DNA of 64,000 nt from Flavobacterium branchiarum (GCF_030409845.1 NZ_JAUFQQ010000005.1:1302001-1366000), one strand, 5' to 3'. Shown: positions 36,947 through 45,984, counted from the stretch's first letter. The notes: a model not told the origin generated them from the sequence alone. Numbers and translations are program-made.

Positions 36947-37507
36947 ATGGATCTAATAAGATGCGGCTGGTGTTCATCCAGCGATTTATACAAAAAATAT
37001 CATGATGAAGAATGGGGAGTTCCTGTCTATGACGATGCTTCCTTGTTTGAATTTTTAATTCTTGAAACTTTTCAAGCAGGATTAAGTTGGATAACCATAT
37101 TAAACAAAAGAGAGAATTTCAGAAATGCTTTTGATCATTTTGATTACAAAAAAATAGCACATTACTCTGAAGACAAAATAGAATCACTACTACAAGATGC
37201 TGGGATTATTCGTAACAAATTAAAAATACGTTCGGCTGTAACCAATGCGCAGGCATTTATAAAAATACAGGAAGAATTTGGAAGTTTTTCTGATTATATC
37301 TGGAAATTCACTGATGGCAAACCCATCGACAATAACCCCAAAACTTTGAAAGACGTTCCTGCCACTACTCCTCTTTCTGATGCTATTAGTAAAGATTTAA
37401 AAAAAAGAGGATTTAAGTTTGTAGGTTCAACCGTTATTTACGCAAATATGCAAGCTACTGGAATGGTTAATGATCATATCGAAGATTGCTGGACACGAAC
37501 CAAATAA
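36947..37507 (+). CDS. tag: DNA-3-methyladenine glycosylase I
   Basis: 186 residues. Zinc-snap N-terminus RCGWCSSSDLYKKYHDEEWG and the family core FEFLILETFQAGLSWITILNKR; the C-terminal ligands are in MVNDHIEDCW. Tag removes 3-methyladenine from alkylated DNA as the first step in base excision repair. It is the last gene of the plus-strand run. Confidence 0.95.
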   Translation: MDLIRCGWCSSSDLYKKYHDEEWGVPVYDDASLFEFLILETFQAGLSWITILNKRENFRNAFDHFDYKKIAHYSEDKIESLLQDAGIIRNKLKIRSAVTNAQAFIKIQEEFGSFSDYIWKFTDGKPIDNNPKTLKDVPATTPLSDAISKDLKKRGFKFVGSTVIYANMQATGMVNDHIEDCWTRTK

Positions 37508-37585
37508 AAGAATTTTCAGTCGCAGTTTTAGTCGTTTTTTAGGAATTAAACTAAAGATGAGTTGAACAAACATTTTAAAGTACAA

Positions 37586-38227
37586 TCATATCTCATTATT
37601 CAAAATTTGCATGAAGACCTCACGGTCTATCTCTCGGCATCCTAAACTTTCCAGATGCGGATTATAAACCTGACAATCTAAAAGCTCATAATTTTCTTCT
37701 TTTAATTTATCTACTAAGGCTATAAAGGCTACTTTGGATGCATTGGACACTTTTGAGAACATACTCTCTCCACAAAAAACATGTCCTAAATCTACTCCAT
37801 ATAAACCACCTACTAACGCATCGTTTTCCCATACCTCAACAGATTTTGCAAAACCCATTTCATGAAGTTTACAATAGGCTTCGATCATATTATTAGAAAT
37901 CCATGTTCCATTTTGACCATCGCGTTTTATCTTTTGGCAATTTGAGATTACATCTCTAAAATTCTGATTGAACGTAATCTTAAAACTATTTCTATTAAGA
38001 ATGTTACGCATGCTTTTAGACACTATTAATTCATCCAAAAACAAAACCATTCTAGGATCAGGTGACCACCAAACGATAGGCTCACCTTCATTAAACCAAG
38101 GAAAAATTCCGCTACGATAAGCCAATTGTAATCGTTCGGTTGATAAATCACCTCCAATAGCCAAAACCCCTTCATAATTGGCTTCTGATACTGGTGGAAA
38201 AAACAAAACTTCAGATAAATGATACAT
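37586..38227 (-). CDS. aat: Leucyl/phenylalanyl-tRNA-protein transferase
   Basis: 213 residues. The family motifs FFPPVSEANYEGVLAIGGDLS, GIFPWFNEGEPIVWWSPDPRMVL, ESMFSKVSNASKVAFIAL and LLDCQVYNPHLESLG are all present. It adds Leu or Phe to N-terminal Lys/Arg of proteins and marks them for ClpAP degradation (N-degron pathway). Convergent with tag. Confidence 0.96.
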   Translation of the reverse strand: MYHLSEVLFFPPVSEANYEGVLAIGGDLSTERLQLAYRSGIFPWFNEGEPIVWWSPDPRMVLFLDELIVSKSMRNILNRNSFKITFNQNFRDVISNCQKIKRDGQNGTWISNNMIEAYCKLHEMGFAKSVEVWENDALVGGLYGVDLGHVFCGESMFSKVSNASKVAFIALVDKLKEENYELLDCQVYNPHLESLGCREIDREVFMQILNNEI

Positions 38228-38240
38228 TTTGAGTAAAATA

Positions 38241-38271
38241 TAAAACCCGACAAATTTAAAAAATGTCGGGT
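38241..38271 (-). terminator. Terminator between the DUF3127 gene and aat
   Basis: ACCCGACA / TGTCGGGT, 8-bp stem; on the minus strand it continues TTTTA. It separates the upstream DUF3127 gene from aat and is only 14 bp before the aat start, so aat may rely on read-through or start inside it. Confidence 0.65.
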
Positions 38272-38298
38272 CGTTATTATAAAATCAGAACCTATTGA

Positions 38299-38670
38299 TT
38301 AAAATGGTAAATCGTCTGGTTCGTCTTCATTTAAGTTTGTTGCTGGAGCAAAAGCTTCTGCAGCTGGCATCGGAGGCGTTTGAGCTGGAGCAGCAGTATC
38401 TAATTTTTCAATTCTCCATCCTTGAATACTGTTAAAGTATCTTGTTTCTCCTTGTGGATTAACCCATTCTCTTCCTCTTAAGTTAATTGAAACTTTTACT
38501 GGATCTCCTGTTCTATAATTACTCAACAAATCGCATTTATCTTGAGTAAATTCGATCATGATATGTTGAGGATATTGCTCTTCTGTAGTTACAACAAGTT
38601 CTCTTTTCTTGAATGATGCACTAACTTGTTGTTCTGGATTAACAACTTTTACTTTTCCTGTAACTTCCAT
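38299..38670 (-). CDS. DUF3127 protein with SSB-like acidic tip
   Basis: 123 residues. The N-terminal ~85 residues look like an OB-type beta fold (VTGKVKVVNPEQQVSASFKKRELVVTT...KVSINLRGREW). A Pro/Ala linker follows, and the protein ends DEDEPDDLPF-like: the last residues are NEDEPDDLPF, closely resembling the SSB C-terminal tip (DDDIPF). DUF3127 proteins are common in Bacteroidota. A single-stranded-DNA-binding or partner-recruiting role is inferred from the tail only. Confidence 0.82.
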   Translation of the reverse strand: MEVTGKVKVVNPEQQVSASFKKRELVVTTEEQYPQHIMIEFTQDKCDLLSNYRTGDPVKVSINLRGREWVNPQGETRYFNSIQGWRIEKLDTAAPAQTPPMPAAEAFAPATNLNEDEPDDLPF

Positions 38671-38693
38671 CTCCGTTTTTATTTAATTGTTAT

Positions 38694-39578
38694 TTATTTT
38701 TTTATTTTTTTAGCCAAAAGTACTTTCCAAGCCGATATTACATCGTTTTCGTCTAGATACTTTTTAGCTTCTTGGTGTACTTTTACGGCATCATCTGAGC
38801 TCAATACTCCTTTCACAGAAAAGTTTTCTTTCACAAATATACTAACTTCTTCTGTTGTAGGCAAGGCTTCTATATTACCAAGTTTACCTAAATCGTTCCC
38901 ATCAAAAACAGGGCTTGTTTTTACAAAATCTGGCACAGCGTCCACTCCTACTCCTAAGGTTGTAAGCGGTTTTTCGACTTCAAAAAGCCCTTGATTTGAT
39001 CTTGAATACCAATTACTTCCTAGACGAGAAACCAAGTCTATTTTATATTGATCTATTGCTCCATTTTCATCTAATATCTCCTCGTGAATATGAATTTTAA
39101 CTACTTCACAAAGAATCAGATTCCCTGCTCCCCCTTCTGTCCCTAATGGAATTATTTGGGTTACTTTACATTCAAATTGTACAGGAGATTCTTTGACTCT
39201 ATACGGTTTAACAATATCTGATGCTATTTGTGTTAATCCCGCTTTTATAAATTCATTTACTCCATCACCATATTCTGTACTCGCCAATGATGTTTGTTGT
39301 ACAATATCATAATTAACAACATTTATAACTACTTCGCGCGTTACTTCGGCATTTATTAAAGTGTGTTTTATAGAATTATCACGTACTCTTCGAGATGGTG
39401 AGAAAACTAAAATTGGCGGATTAGCACTAAAAACATTAAAAAAACTAAATGGAGACAAATTCGGATTTCCGTCTTTATCTACAGTACTTGCAAAAGCAAT
39501 AGGCCTCGGTCCAACCGCACTTTGTAAATAGCCTTGCAATTTTGCTGTTGGAATTTCCTTTGGATCGATACTAATCAT
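38694..39578 (-). CDS. Flavin reductase-like FMN-binding protein
   Basis: 294 residues. The flavin_reductase split-barrel fold is indicated by VGPRPIAFASTVDKDGNPNLSPFSFFNVFSANPPILVFSPS and NVVNYDIVQQTSLAS. The extra C-terminal ~90 residues have a short helical region (VHQEAKKYLDENDVISAWKVLLAKKIKK) of unknown role. Members reduce or bind FMN; the partner enzyme is not evident. It is 23 bp upstream of the DUF3127 gene and likely co-transcribed. Confidence 0.88.
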   Translation of the reverse strand: MISIDPKEIPTAKLQGYLQSAVGPRPIAFASTVDKDGNPNLSPFSFFNVFSANPPILVFSPSRRVRDNSIKHTLINAEVTREVVINVVNYDIVQQTSLASTEYGDGVNEFIKAGLTQIASDIVKPYRVKESPVQFECKVTQIIPLGTEGGAGNLILCEVVKIHIHEEILDENGAIDQYKIDLVSRLGSNWYSRSNQGLFEVEKPLTTLGVGVDAVPDFVKTSPVFDGNDLGKLGNIEALPTTEEVSIFVKENFSVKGVLSSDDAVKVHQEAKKYLDENDVISAWKVLLAKKIKK

Positions 39579-39735
39579 AGTCTTGTTTTTCTAATCGTTT
39601 TTAGAAGACAACAAAAGTACATAAATCGTTTAAGTTTCAAAAGAAGTCTATTCATTTTAAAAATAAAAATCTTTGTTTGCATACAAAATATATAGTGTGT
39701 TTATTTCGTTATATTTATACCTCAAAATTTAATTT

Positions 39736-40890
39736 ATGTTTTTTTCAGAAAGAAGAAATACAACCCGCTGGATCATTATTTGCGCTTCCTTTTTGATTAT
39801 TTCCTTAATCCTTTGGAACACTTACACCTTTTTTCAGATTTTTAAAAACGAAGAACGGCTAAAAATGAATCTTTGGGCAAATGCTCAAAAAACGTTGATT
39901 AATGCTGATGAGAATAGTGATATGGAGTTACCATTACTAATCTTTAGCAACAACACTTCAATTCCTATTATTTTAACTGAAAAAGACAGCATTATAAGTG
40001 CAATAAACATTGATGAAGCTATCATAAAAGATAAAAAAGGAGCAACATCGATTTTAAACAAATTAAAACGAGAAAATGAAGCAATTGTAATCGAATATGC
40101 TCCTGGGAAACATCAAGAACTTTATTATGGTAATTCGGAACTATTGAATAAACTAAAGTATTACCCAGTTGCTTTGCTATTGATTATTTTCTTATTTGCA
40201 GGTTTGGTATACAATTTTTATAGAAGTACAAAAATGGCTACCCAAAATAAGCTTTGGGCAGGAATGGCTAAAGAAACAGCCCATCAAATAGGAACTCCCC
40301 TGTCTTCATTGATTGGTTGGGTCGAATTATTAAAGACTGAAAATATTGATGAATCAATTACTTCTGAAATTGAGAAAGATATTGAACGCTTACAAACTAT
40401 TACGGATCGTTTCTCGAAGATAGGATCTACTCCTGTACTTGAAAACAAAGATATTATTCAGGAAACGTTAAACACCTATGATTATCTACAATCTCGTTTT
40501 TCTAAACAAGTTAATTTTACTTGCCAGATGCCCGACACTCCAATTATGGTTATGATTAATCCAATTCTTCATAGTTGGACTATCGAAAATCTAGTAAAAA
40601 ATGCTATTGATGCTATGAAAGGAAAAGGTAATTTGACATTAAAAATTGAACAAGATGGTGAGGTCGTAAAAATAAATGTTTCGGATACTGGAATCGGAAT
40701 TCCCAAGAGCCAATTTAAAACCATATTCGAACCTGGTTTTACAACCAAAAAAAGAGGTTGGGGATTAGGACTTTCGTTGACAAAAAGAATTGTTGAGGAA
40801 TACCATAGCGGTAAAATAAAAGTCCTACAATCTGAAGTAGGCAAAGGAACAATCATTCAGTTGAACTACAGAATAAATTCTCCTTCATAA
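39736..40890 (+). CDS. Orphan sensor histidine kinase
   Basis: 384 residues. TM1 about residues 12-32 and TM2 about 140-160, with an extracytoplasmic region between. The dimerisation His is in AKETAHQIGTPLSSLIGWVE (near residue 180), a variant H box without the usual E. The ATPase domain has NLVKNAIDAMKGKG, DTGIGIP and GWGLGLSLTKRIVEEYH. No response regulator gene is adjacent. Confidence 0.92.
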   Translation: MFFSERRNTTRWIIICASFLIISLILWNTYTFFQIFKNEERLKMNLWANAQKTLINADENSDMELPLLIFSNNTSIPIILTEKDSIISAINIDEAIIKDKKGATSILNKLKRENEAIVIEYAPGKHQELYYGNSELLNKLKYYPVALLLIIFLFAGLVYNFYRSTKMATQNKLWAGMAKETAHQIGTPLSSLIGWVELLKTENIDESITSEIEKDIERLQTITDRFSKIGSTPVLENKDIIQETLNTYDYLQSRFSKQVNFTCQMPDTPIMVMINPILHSWTIENLVKNAIDAMKGKGNLTLKIEQDGEVVKINVSDTGIGIPKSQFKTIFEPGFTTKKRGWGLGLSLTKRIVEEYHSGKIKVLQSEVGKGTIIQLNYRINSPS

Positions 40891-40892
40891 AA

Positions 40893-40938
40893 ACAAAAAA
40901 CCACAAACTCATTTATTGAATTTGTGGTTTTATTTTAT
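40893..40938. terminator. Bidirectional terminator
   Basis: AAACCACAAA / TTTGTGGTTT, 10-bp stem, loop about 13 bases, A run on the left and T-rich on the right. It lies between the convergent kinase and HIT genes. Confidence 0.75.
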
Positions 40939-40958
40939 TTAAAACTTGCTAATTAAGT

Positions 40959-41345
40959 TTATAAGTTCGCCTGAATACTTTTGGCTAAATCTTCAAATTC
41001 TTCTTTAGTAAGTGTTACTTTATTATGGAAACGCATTTCATCCATTTCGTTAAGCGGAATCAAATGTACGTGTGCATGAGGCACTTCAAGTCCTACTACA
41101 GCCATTCCTACTCTTTTACATGGAACTGTTTTTTCTAATGCAATAGCTACTTTTTTAGAAAACTGCATTAAGCCAAGATATAGTTCGTCATCCATATCAA
41201 AAATCTTGTCGATCTCTTGTTTTGGAATACATAGCGTATGTCCTTTGGCATTTGGATTTACATCTAGAAAAGCCAAGAAATTAGCGTCTTCAGTAATTTT
41301 ATAACTTGGAATTTCTCCGTTTACTATTTTGGTAAATATGCTCAT
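40959..41345 (-). CDS. HIT-family nucleotide hydrolase (Hint-like)
   Basis: 128 residues. The histidine triad HAHVHLIPL and the N-terminal SIFTKIVNGEIPSYKITEDANFLAFLD are diagnostic. These enzymes hydrolyse nucleoside phosphoramidates and acyl-adenylates. It is 44 bp downstream of greA on the same strand, and the two are often neighbours in Bacteroidota. Confidence 0.95.
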   Translation of the reverse strand: MSIFTKIVNGEIPSYKITEDANFLAFLDVNPNAKGHTLCIPKQEIDKIFDMDDELYLGLMQFSKKVAIALEKTVPCKRVGMAVVGLEVPHAHVHLIPLNEMDEMRFHNKVTLTKEEFEDLAKSIQANL

Positions 41346-41389
41346 TTTTTTAGATTATTAGACTTCTTAGATTGTTAGACAATTTAGAC

Positions 41390-41866
41390 TTAGTCTCTTG
41401 TGATTTCAAGGATTTCAAATTTTAAAACTCCATTAGGAACAGTGATTTCAGCAACTTCTCCAACAGATTTACCAAGCAATCCTTTTCCTATTGGAGAAGT
41501 AACTGATATTTTCCCTGATTTTAAATCTGCTTCACTTTCTGCAACAAGCGTATAGGTCATTTCCATACCGTTGCTTTGGTTTTTAATTTTCACATTAGAA
41601 AGCACCAATGCTTTAGAAACATCTAATTGCGACTCATCGATTAATCTAGCGTTTGAATACACCTCTTCTAACTTAGAAATTCTCATTTCAAGCAAGCCTT
41701 GGGCTTCTTTAGCCGCATCATATTCGGCGTTTTCAGATAAATCACCTTTATCTCTTGCTTCGGCTATATCTTGAGATGCTTTTGGACGCATTACACTTTT
41801 TAAGTGTTCCAATTCATCTTTTAATTTTTTTAATCCTTCTGCTGTATAATAAGATACTTTACTCAT
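41390..41866 (-). CDS. greA: Transcription elongation factor GreA
   Basis: 158 residues. The N-terminal coiled coil (SYYTAEGLKKLKDELEHLKSVMRPKASQDIAEARDKGDLSENAEYDAAKE) carries the conserved acidic tip DKGDLSENAEYDAAK. The C-terminal FKBP-like domain ends VLKFEILEITRD. GreA rescues backtracked RNA polymerase by stimulating transcript cleavage. A terminator-like hairpin lies in its leader. Confidence 0.98.
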   Translation of the reverse strand: MSKVSYYTAEGLKKLKDELEHLKSVMRPKASQDIAEARDKGDLSENAEYDAAKEAQGLLEMRISKLEEVYSNARLIDESQLDVSKALVLSNVKIKNQSNGMEMTYTLVAESEADLKSGKISVTSPIGKGLLGKSVGEVAEITVPNGVLKFEILEITRD

Positions 41867-41888
41867 AACTTCATCGTTTATATAAATA

Positions 41889-41913
41889 GAAAAAATCCCA
41901 TCGGGACGGGATT
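41889..41913 (-). terminator. Terminator-like hairpin in the greA leader
   Basis: Minus strand AATCCC-GTCCCGAT-GGGATT followed by TTTTC. A 6-bp stem with an alternative inner pairing TCCC/GGGA. It falls between the promoter motif (41921-41928) and the start codon (41866), with no gene upstream on this strand. Confidence 0.65.
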
Positions 41914-41920
41914 CTTATTA

Positions 41921-41928
41921 CAAATATA
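41921..41928 (-). promoter_or_regulatory. -7 promoter motif of greA
   Basis: Minus-strand TATATTTG, 54 bp before the start codon; the hairpin at 41889-41913 starts within a few bases of the predicted transcription start. Confidence 0.6.
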
Positions 41929-41989
41929 CTATTATTTTTAATAGTACATAATTATATGTTAATCATATAGATTTCAAATCTAATTAAAT

Positions 41990-41997
41990 TATTTTTG
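41990..41997 (+). promoter_or_regulatory. -7 promoter motif
   Basis: TATTTTTG, 23 bp before the ATG of the Rieske-like lipoprotein at 42021. Confidence 0.55.
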
Positions 41998-42020
41998 TTT
42001 CACTAATTCTTTTTACAATA

Positions 42021-42437
42021 ATGAAAAAAATCTGGCTTTTACCCCTGTTTATCATCTTACTAGTATCTTGCAGCAATAGCCGTGAGAGAACCAAGAACCC
42101 AAATATTCCAAATTATTCGGTGAATCTTACTGTAGATACAAATTTACCTTTGTATAGTAACTTAAAATTTCCTAGCAGTCCTGTTTACATTCCTAATTAT
42201 GGTGCAAAAGGTATAATTATAATGAGAACTGGCGAAGGAACGTATAATGCTTTTGATGCCGCCTGCCCCAATCAAGCCTTAGCAAGTTGCAAAGCTATGA
42301 CTGTTGATGGTATAATGGCCGTTTGCTCTTGCGATAAAAGCAAGTACAATCTATATACAGGATTAGGCGATCTTGAGTATCCTATGAAACAATATCGTGT
42401 CGACGCCGCCGGAAATGTATTGCGCATCTACAATTAA
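42021..42437 (+). CDS. Rieske-fold-like lipoprotein with altered cluster ligands
   Basis: 138 residues. Lipoprotein signal LLPLFIILLVSC. The C-terminal ~75 residues follow the Rieske pattern: YNAFDAACPNQALASC ... GIMAVCSCDKSKYNLYTGLGD...YPMKQYRVDAAGNVLRIYN, as in CPH...C-C-x-x-H-x-x-F-D-x-x-T-G. The two histidine ligands are replaced by Asn (CPN) and Asp or Lys (CSCDKSK), so a normal [2Fe-2S] cluster is unlikely. Four cysteines remain and could bind another metal or pair. Confidence 0.75.
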   Translation: MKKIWLLPLFIILLVSCSNSRERTKNPNIPNYSVNLTVDTNLPLYSNLKFPSSPVYIPNYGAKGIIIMRTGEGTYNAFDAACPNQALASCKAMTVDGIMAVCSCDKSKYNLYTGLGDLEYPMKQYRVDAAGNVLRIYN

Positions 42438-42441
42438 AACC

Positions 42442-42477
42442 AAAAAAGCCTGAAAGTTTAAAATTTTCAGGCTTTTT
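42442..42477. terminator. Bidirectional terminator
   Basis: AGCCTGAAA / TTTCAGGCT with A run left and T run right, between the convergent Rieske-like gene and the TonB-type gene. A near copy is at 51915-51949. Confidence 0.85.
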
Positions 42478-42497
42478 ACATTTTAACGAAATACGGT

Positions 42498-45170
42498 TTA
42501 AAGTTTATAGTTTACCGAAAACAGAATAGCTCTAGGCAAAATATATGTATTTTGCTCACTGATCATATAATCCGAAAAGGAATAGCTGTTTTTATTTTTT
42601 ACATCAAACAAATTATTAACTGATAGTTCAAAACCAAATGGGTTATTTTTCTTTTGATAAAAAAGTGATGTATTTGCTATATCATAGAAATTAGATTGTT
42701 TAACATTATTTGTATTTTTTAAATACTCATAATCTATTTTATATGTCCAAAACTTCAAAATTGTTATTTCGAATGCAGTTTTTAGGACATCTGTTTGATA
42801 TTTAGATTTTGTCAAACCTGAAAACTCACTAAAACCTTTCTCATAACCTATACTCAAATCTGGCCATTTTCTAAAGACTGTTTTTAAAACTAACCCTACA
42901 TTCTGACTATTTCTTTCATTGTTTGTGGTAACATCATTTAGAGTCTGAGAATATTTAAACAATGACAGCCTTGTATTAAATTTTAAATTAAATCGATAAA
43001 TTTTTTTAGATACAGAACCCGTAAAACCAGCATTAGTCTCTGGATTATCTGTTAAAATCGGAGTATTGAATTGGTCTATACCATCCAATTGAACTTCGTT
43101 TCTAATTACTTTTACTTTCTTAGAATAATTTAATATTCCGTTCCAGATAATTCCTCTATAAGAATTTATTTTTGAGTATCGTAAACTTGCCGAATGGTAT
43201 TTTTCATTTTCTAACAATGCATTTCCTTTATATACTGCATTGTAAAATTCTAAAGTATATCTATCTGCTAGTTGATTTACGCTAGGGAATTTATTTTCCA
43301 ACTTATAAACAAAACTTAAGGTTTCAGACTTATTAAACTCGTAATCACTATTCCATTGTGGTTGAAACAATGCTTTGGAAACAGTATTACTACCGCTATT
43401 TTGATTTGTAATTAAATGGTACCAATGCAAATAAAGCCCTGGCTTATTTATCCATTTACCTATCTTAAACTTATATTCAACGCCAACATAAGCATCATTT
43501 AATTTGTAGCTAATATCATTACCAAAGCCCGCAGTTGCAAAATCATTAATAGAACCATTTGTTAAAATTTGTTTCTCGGATGTTATGAAATTAGATTTCT
43601 CAAAATTATTACCAACATTAGTATATAAATGATTGGAATTATTGATAATCCAATAATGTTTAAAAAGAGCATCTATACTATTTACCTCAGATTTTTTTAC
43701 TTGATTAATCGTATAACTTTCATCTTTAATTAATGGTATTAGCCCTTGTAAGAAGGGTTGATCTGTAAACCAGTTATTTGTTGGAGTAATTTTATCATAA
43801 GCCTGATTGACCACAAAAGTTGTTGTATGATGTGCATTATGACTTTTATGCCATTCGATATATTGTTTAACTGATGCGTTATCTGCTTTATTGATTGTTT
43901 CAAAAACACTGGAACCTAAATTAGTAACAGAATTCAAAACGCTTTTTAAATCGTTAGTACTAGACTGATATTGCCCGTTATAATACCATTTTTCTTTATT
44001 AGTGGGAGAATAATCTAATTTTATATTCCCTATTCCTAATACAGTGGTATTATCGGCATTCCTTATTTTATTTTCATAATCAACGGTACTATTGCTATTC
44101 AAATATTCAATGTTATTATCAATTCTTGAAACTGTAAAAACTTTAGAAAGTATTCCGAACCCGGATACGATAAGTTTTGGTGAAAAATCATGACTAAAAT
44201 TAAAAGCACTAAATTGTGATTTACTTTGAACTACATCTGTATTATCTTTAGCTAAAGAATATAAGTTTGTTAATTGTTTTCGACCTGAAAGAAAACTACT
44301 AAAACCTCCACCAAAACGCATTAAATCATCAAAAGCAAAAGTGCTTTTCCCAACATTATTGGCATCACCGATAAAACTAAAATTTGTTTTTGGAGCATAA
44401 TAGAACAAAGAAGCGTGAGCTAAATAAAAACCGTTATCTCCTGCCCCTGCCTCGACACCAGCTTGTAAATCTCCAAAAACAAATTTTTTCTTATCTTCTT
44501 TTAGCTTTACATTAATAGCCAAATCATCACTGTCTGAGACTTGCTTCATAAATCCAACTTCGTTAAAATTGTCAATTACTTCAATTTTATCCAATGCATT
44601 CGCTGGAATGTTCTCTACCGCGAGTTTAGTGCCACCACCAAAGAATGATTTCCCCTCCACCAACATTTTAGTTACTGGTTTTCCCTGAACTGTAACGTTA
44701 CCTTTTTTATCAACCTCAACACCAGGAAGTTTTTCTAGAATTTCTTTCATTTTGCGCTCATTACCATTCGAAAAGGCTTTGACGTCAAAAATCAGAGTGT
44801 CTTTTTTTACTATAATTGGCTTAAAATCATGTTTAATCACAATTTCCTTAAGATTTTCTCCCGAAAATTTTAATTTAAAATCATGTGATTTTTTTTCAGA
44901 TTCAGGTTCTAAAATAAAGACTTCTTCTAAGAACCCAATATAAGAAACTGTGATTTCGTATTTTACATTTTTTTCGAGCTCTAATCTATAGCGCCCTTTA
45001 TTATCTGCAATAGCAAATTTTAGGCTGGCTTTTTCTTGCAATGGTTTTGCAATTACATTAGAAGATTCTAGGGGCTTATTAGTTTCGTCAGAAACTATGC
45101 CTTCAAATGTTTTCGTTTGGGAAAATGAAAAAACAGAATAGAAAAATAAAAGTAGTACGAGTTTATTCAT
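42498..45170 (-). CDS. TonB-dependent-receptor-like outer membrane protein with carboxypeptidase-like domain
   Basis: 890 residues from ATG 45170 (MNKLVLLLFFYSVFSFSQ, a signal peptide); an in-frame start at 45203 adds an unlikely 11 residues. Residues about 20-105 are a carboxypeptidase-D regulatory-like beta domain (FEGIVSDETNKPLESSNVIA...KGRYRLELEKNVKYEITVSYIGF). A plug-like region follows (ILEKLPGVEVDKKGNVTVQG...AVENIPANALDKIEVIDNF), then a long beta-barrel. No TonB box is obvious. It closes the run of GLPGLI genes and probably works with them at the cell surface. Confidence 0.88.
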   Translation of the reverse strand: MNKLVLLLFFYSVFSFSQTKTFEGIVSDETNKPLESSNVIAKPLQEKASLKFAIADNKGRYRLELEKNVKYEITVSYIGFLEEVFILEPESEKKSHDFKLKFSGENLKEIVIKHDFKPIIVKKDTLIFDVKAFSNGNERKMKEILEKLPGVEVDKKGNVTVQGKPVTKMLVEGKSFFGGGTKLAVENIPANALDKIEVIDNFNEVGFMKQVSDSDDLAINVKLKEDKKKFVFGDLQAGVEAGAGDNGFYLAHASLFYYAPKTNFSFIGDANNVGKSTFAFDDLMRFGGGFSSFLSGRKQLTNLYSLAKDNTDVVQSKSQFSAFNFSHDFSPKLIVSGFGILSKVFTVSRIDNNIEYLNSNSTVDYENKIRNADNTTVLGIGNIKLDYSPTNKEKWYYNGQYQSSTNDLKSVLNSVTNLGSSVFETINKADNASVKQYIEWHKSHNAHHTTTFVVNQAYDKITPTNNWFTDQPFLQGLIPLIKDESYTINQVKKSEVNSIDALFKHYWIINNSNHLYTNVGNNFEKSNFITSEKQILTNGSINDFATAGFGNDISYKLNDAYVGVEYKFKIGKWINKPGLYLHWYHLITNQNSGSNTVSKALFQPQWNSDYEFNKSETLSFVYKLENKFPSVNQLADRYTLEFYNAVYKGNALLENEKYHSASLRYSKINSYRGIIWNGILNYSKKVKVIRNEVQLDGIDQFNTPILTDNPETNAGFTGSVSKKIYRFNLKFNTRLSLFKYSQTLNDVTTNNERNSQNVGLVLKTVFRKWPDLSIGYEKGFSEFSGLTKSKYQTDVLKTAFEITILKFWTYKIDYEYLKNTNNVKQSNFYDIANTSLFYQKKNNPFGFELSVNNLFDVKNKNSYSFSDYMISEQNTYILPRAILFSVNYKL

Positions 45171-45235
45171 TTTTTTGTTATTTAACCAGATCATAGCAAT
45201 CATTTTCTCTTGGTTGTTTCGTAGAGAGATAAGAC

Positions 45236-45976
45236 TTATTTTTCACTATCTCTTTTTTTACTCAATCTTATTGCACCTGCACTGTTTTGTGATTTCTGCT
45301 TGTATTCTTTTTTTGTTACCGATTTTCCTTTTGGAAAAATAATATCCAAATATTCTTTCTCGATGGTGATTTTAGTTGCAATAAAAGTGGTTAACTTATC
45401 AGCTACCAGTTCTAAAATAAGCCCTGGCAATCCACAAAACTCTTTGGGGCCAAAAGAATACGGCAAACTAGGCGCAAACCAAGCTTCCGTTTTTGAAATT
45501 CTTGATTCCCCATATCTATTAACATAAGGCGTACTTAGAATTGCTTTATAACACAAATAATTGCCTATTTTTTTTGATTCGTTTAAAATTTCCCAATTTT
45601 TATTAATACTATCATGAACCAAAGTTCCATCGTGCATTTTTCTCAACTCGATGTTAGCGCTTAAATTAATATATACATCGTCAGCAGAAGTATAGGATAA
45701 TTTTGCTAACGTATTTGTTTTTTCATCAAAACTTGGATCAGAATTCAAACTCTCAATATTTTTAAAACTTGATTCATTTTTGTTAAATCTTAATTCAAAT
45801 TGTTGCTTTCTTGCATACTCTATTGATTTTTGAAATAATTCAGCCCATTCGCCTGTTAATTCAGACTTAGCTTTATCATCATCTATGATATTTAATTGTA
45901 TCGAATAGACAACGATACCTGATTGTGCAAATAAAAGATTTGTAAATAGTAGTAAGAAATAAAATGTGTTTTTCAT
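45236..45976 (-). CDS. GLPGLI-family protein, copy 1 of tandem trio
   Basis: 246 residues. Signal peptide MKNTFYFLLLFTNLLFAQ; core IVVYSIQLNIIDDDKAK, INLSANIELRKMHDGTL, NWEILNESKKIGNYLCYKAI, EAWFAPSLPYSFGPKEFCGLPGLILELVAD carrying the family signature, then KEYLDIIFPKGKSVTKKEY. The function of the family is unknown. It is the most diverged of the three tandem copies and the one directly upstream of the TonB-type gene. Confidence 0.92.
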   Translation of the reverse strand: MKNTFYFLLLFTNLLFAQSGIVVYSIQLNIIDDDKAKSELTGEWAELFQKSIEYARKQQFELRFNKNESSFKNIESLNSDPSFDEKTNTLAKLSYTSADDVYINLSANIELRKMHDGTLVHDSINKNWEILNESKKIGNYLCYKAILSTPYVNRYGESRISKTEAWFAPSLPYSFGPKEFCGLPGLILELVADKLTTFIATKITIEKEYLDIIFPKGKSVTKKEYKQKSQNSAGAIRLSKKRDSEK

Positions 45977-45984
45977 AAATAATA

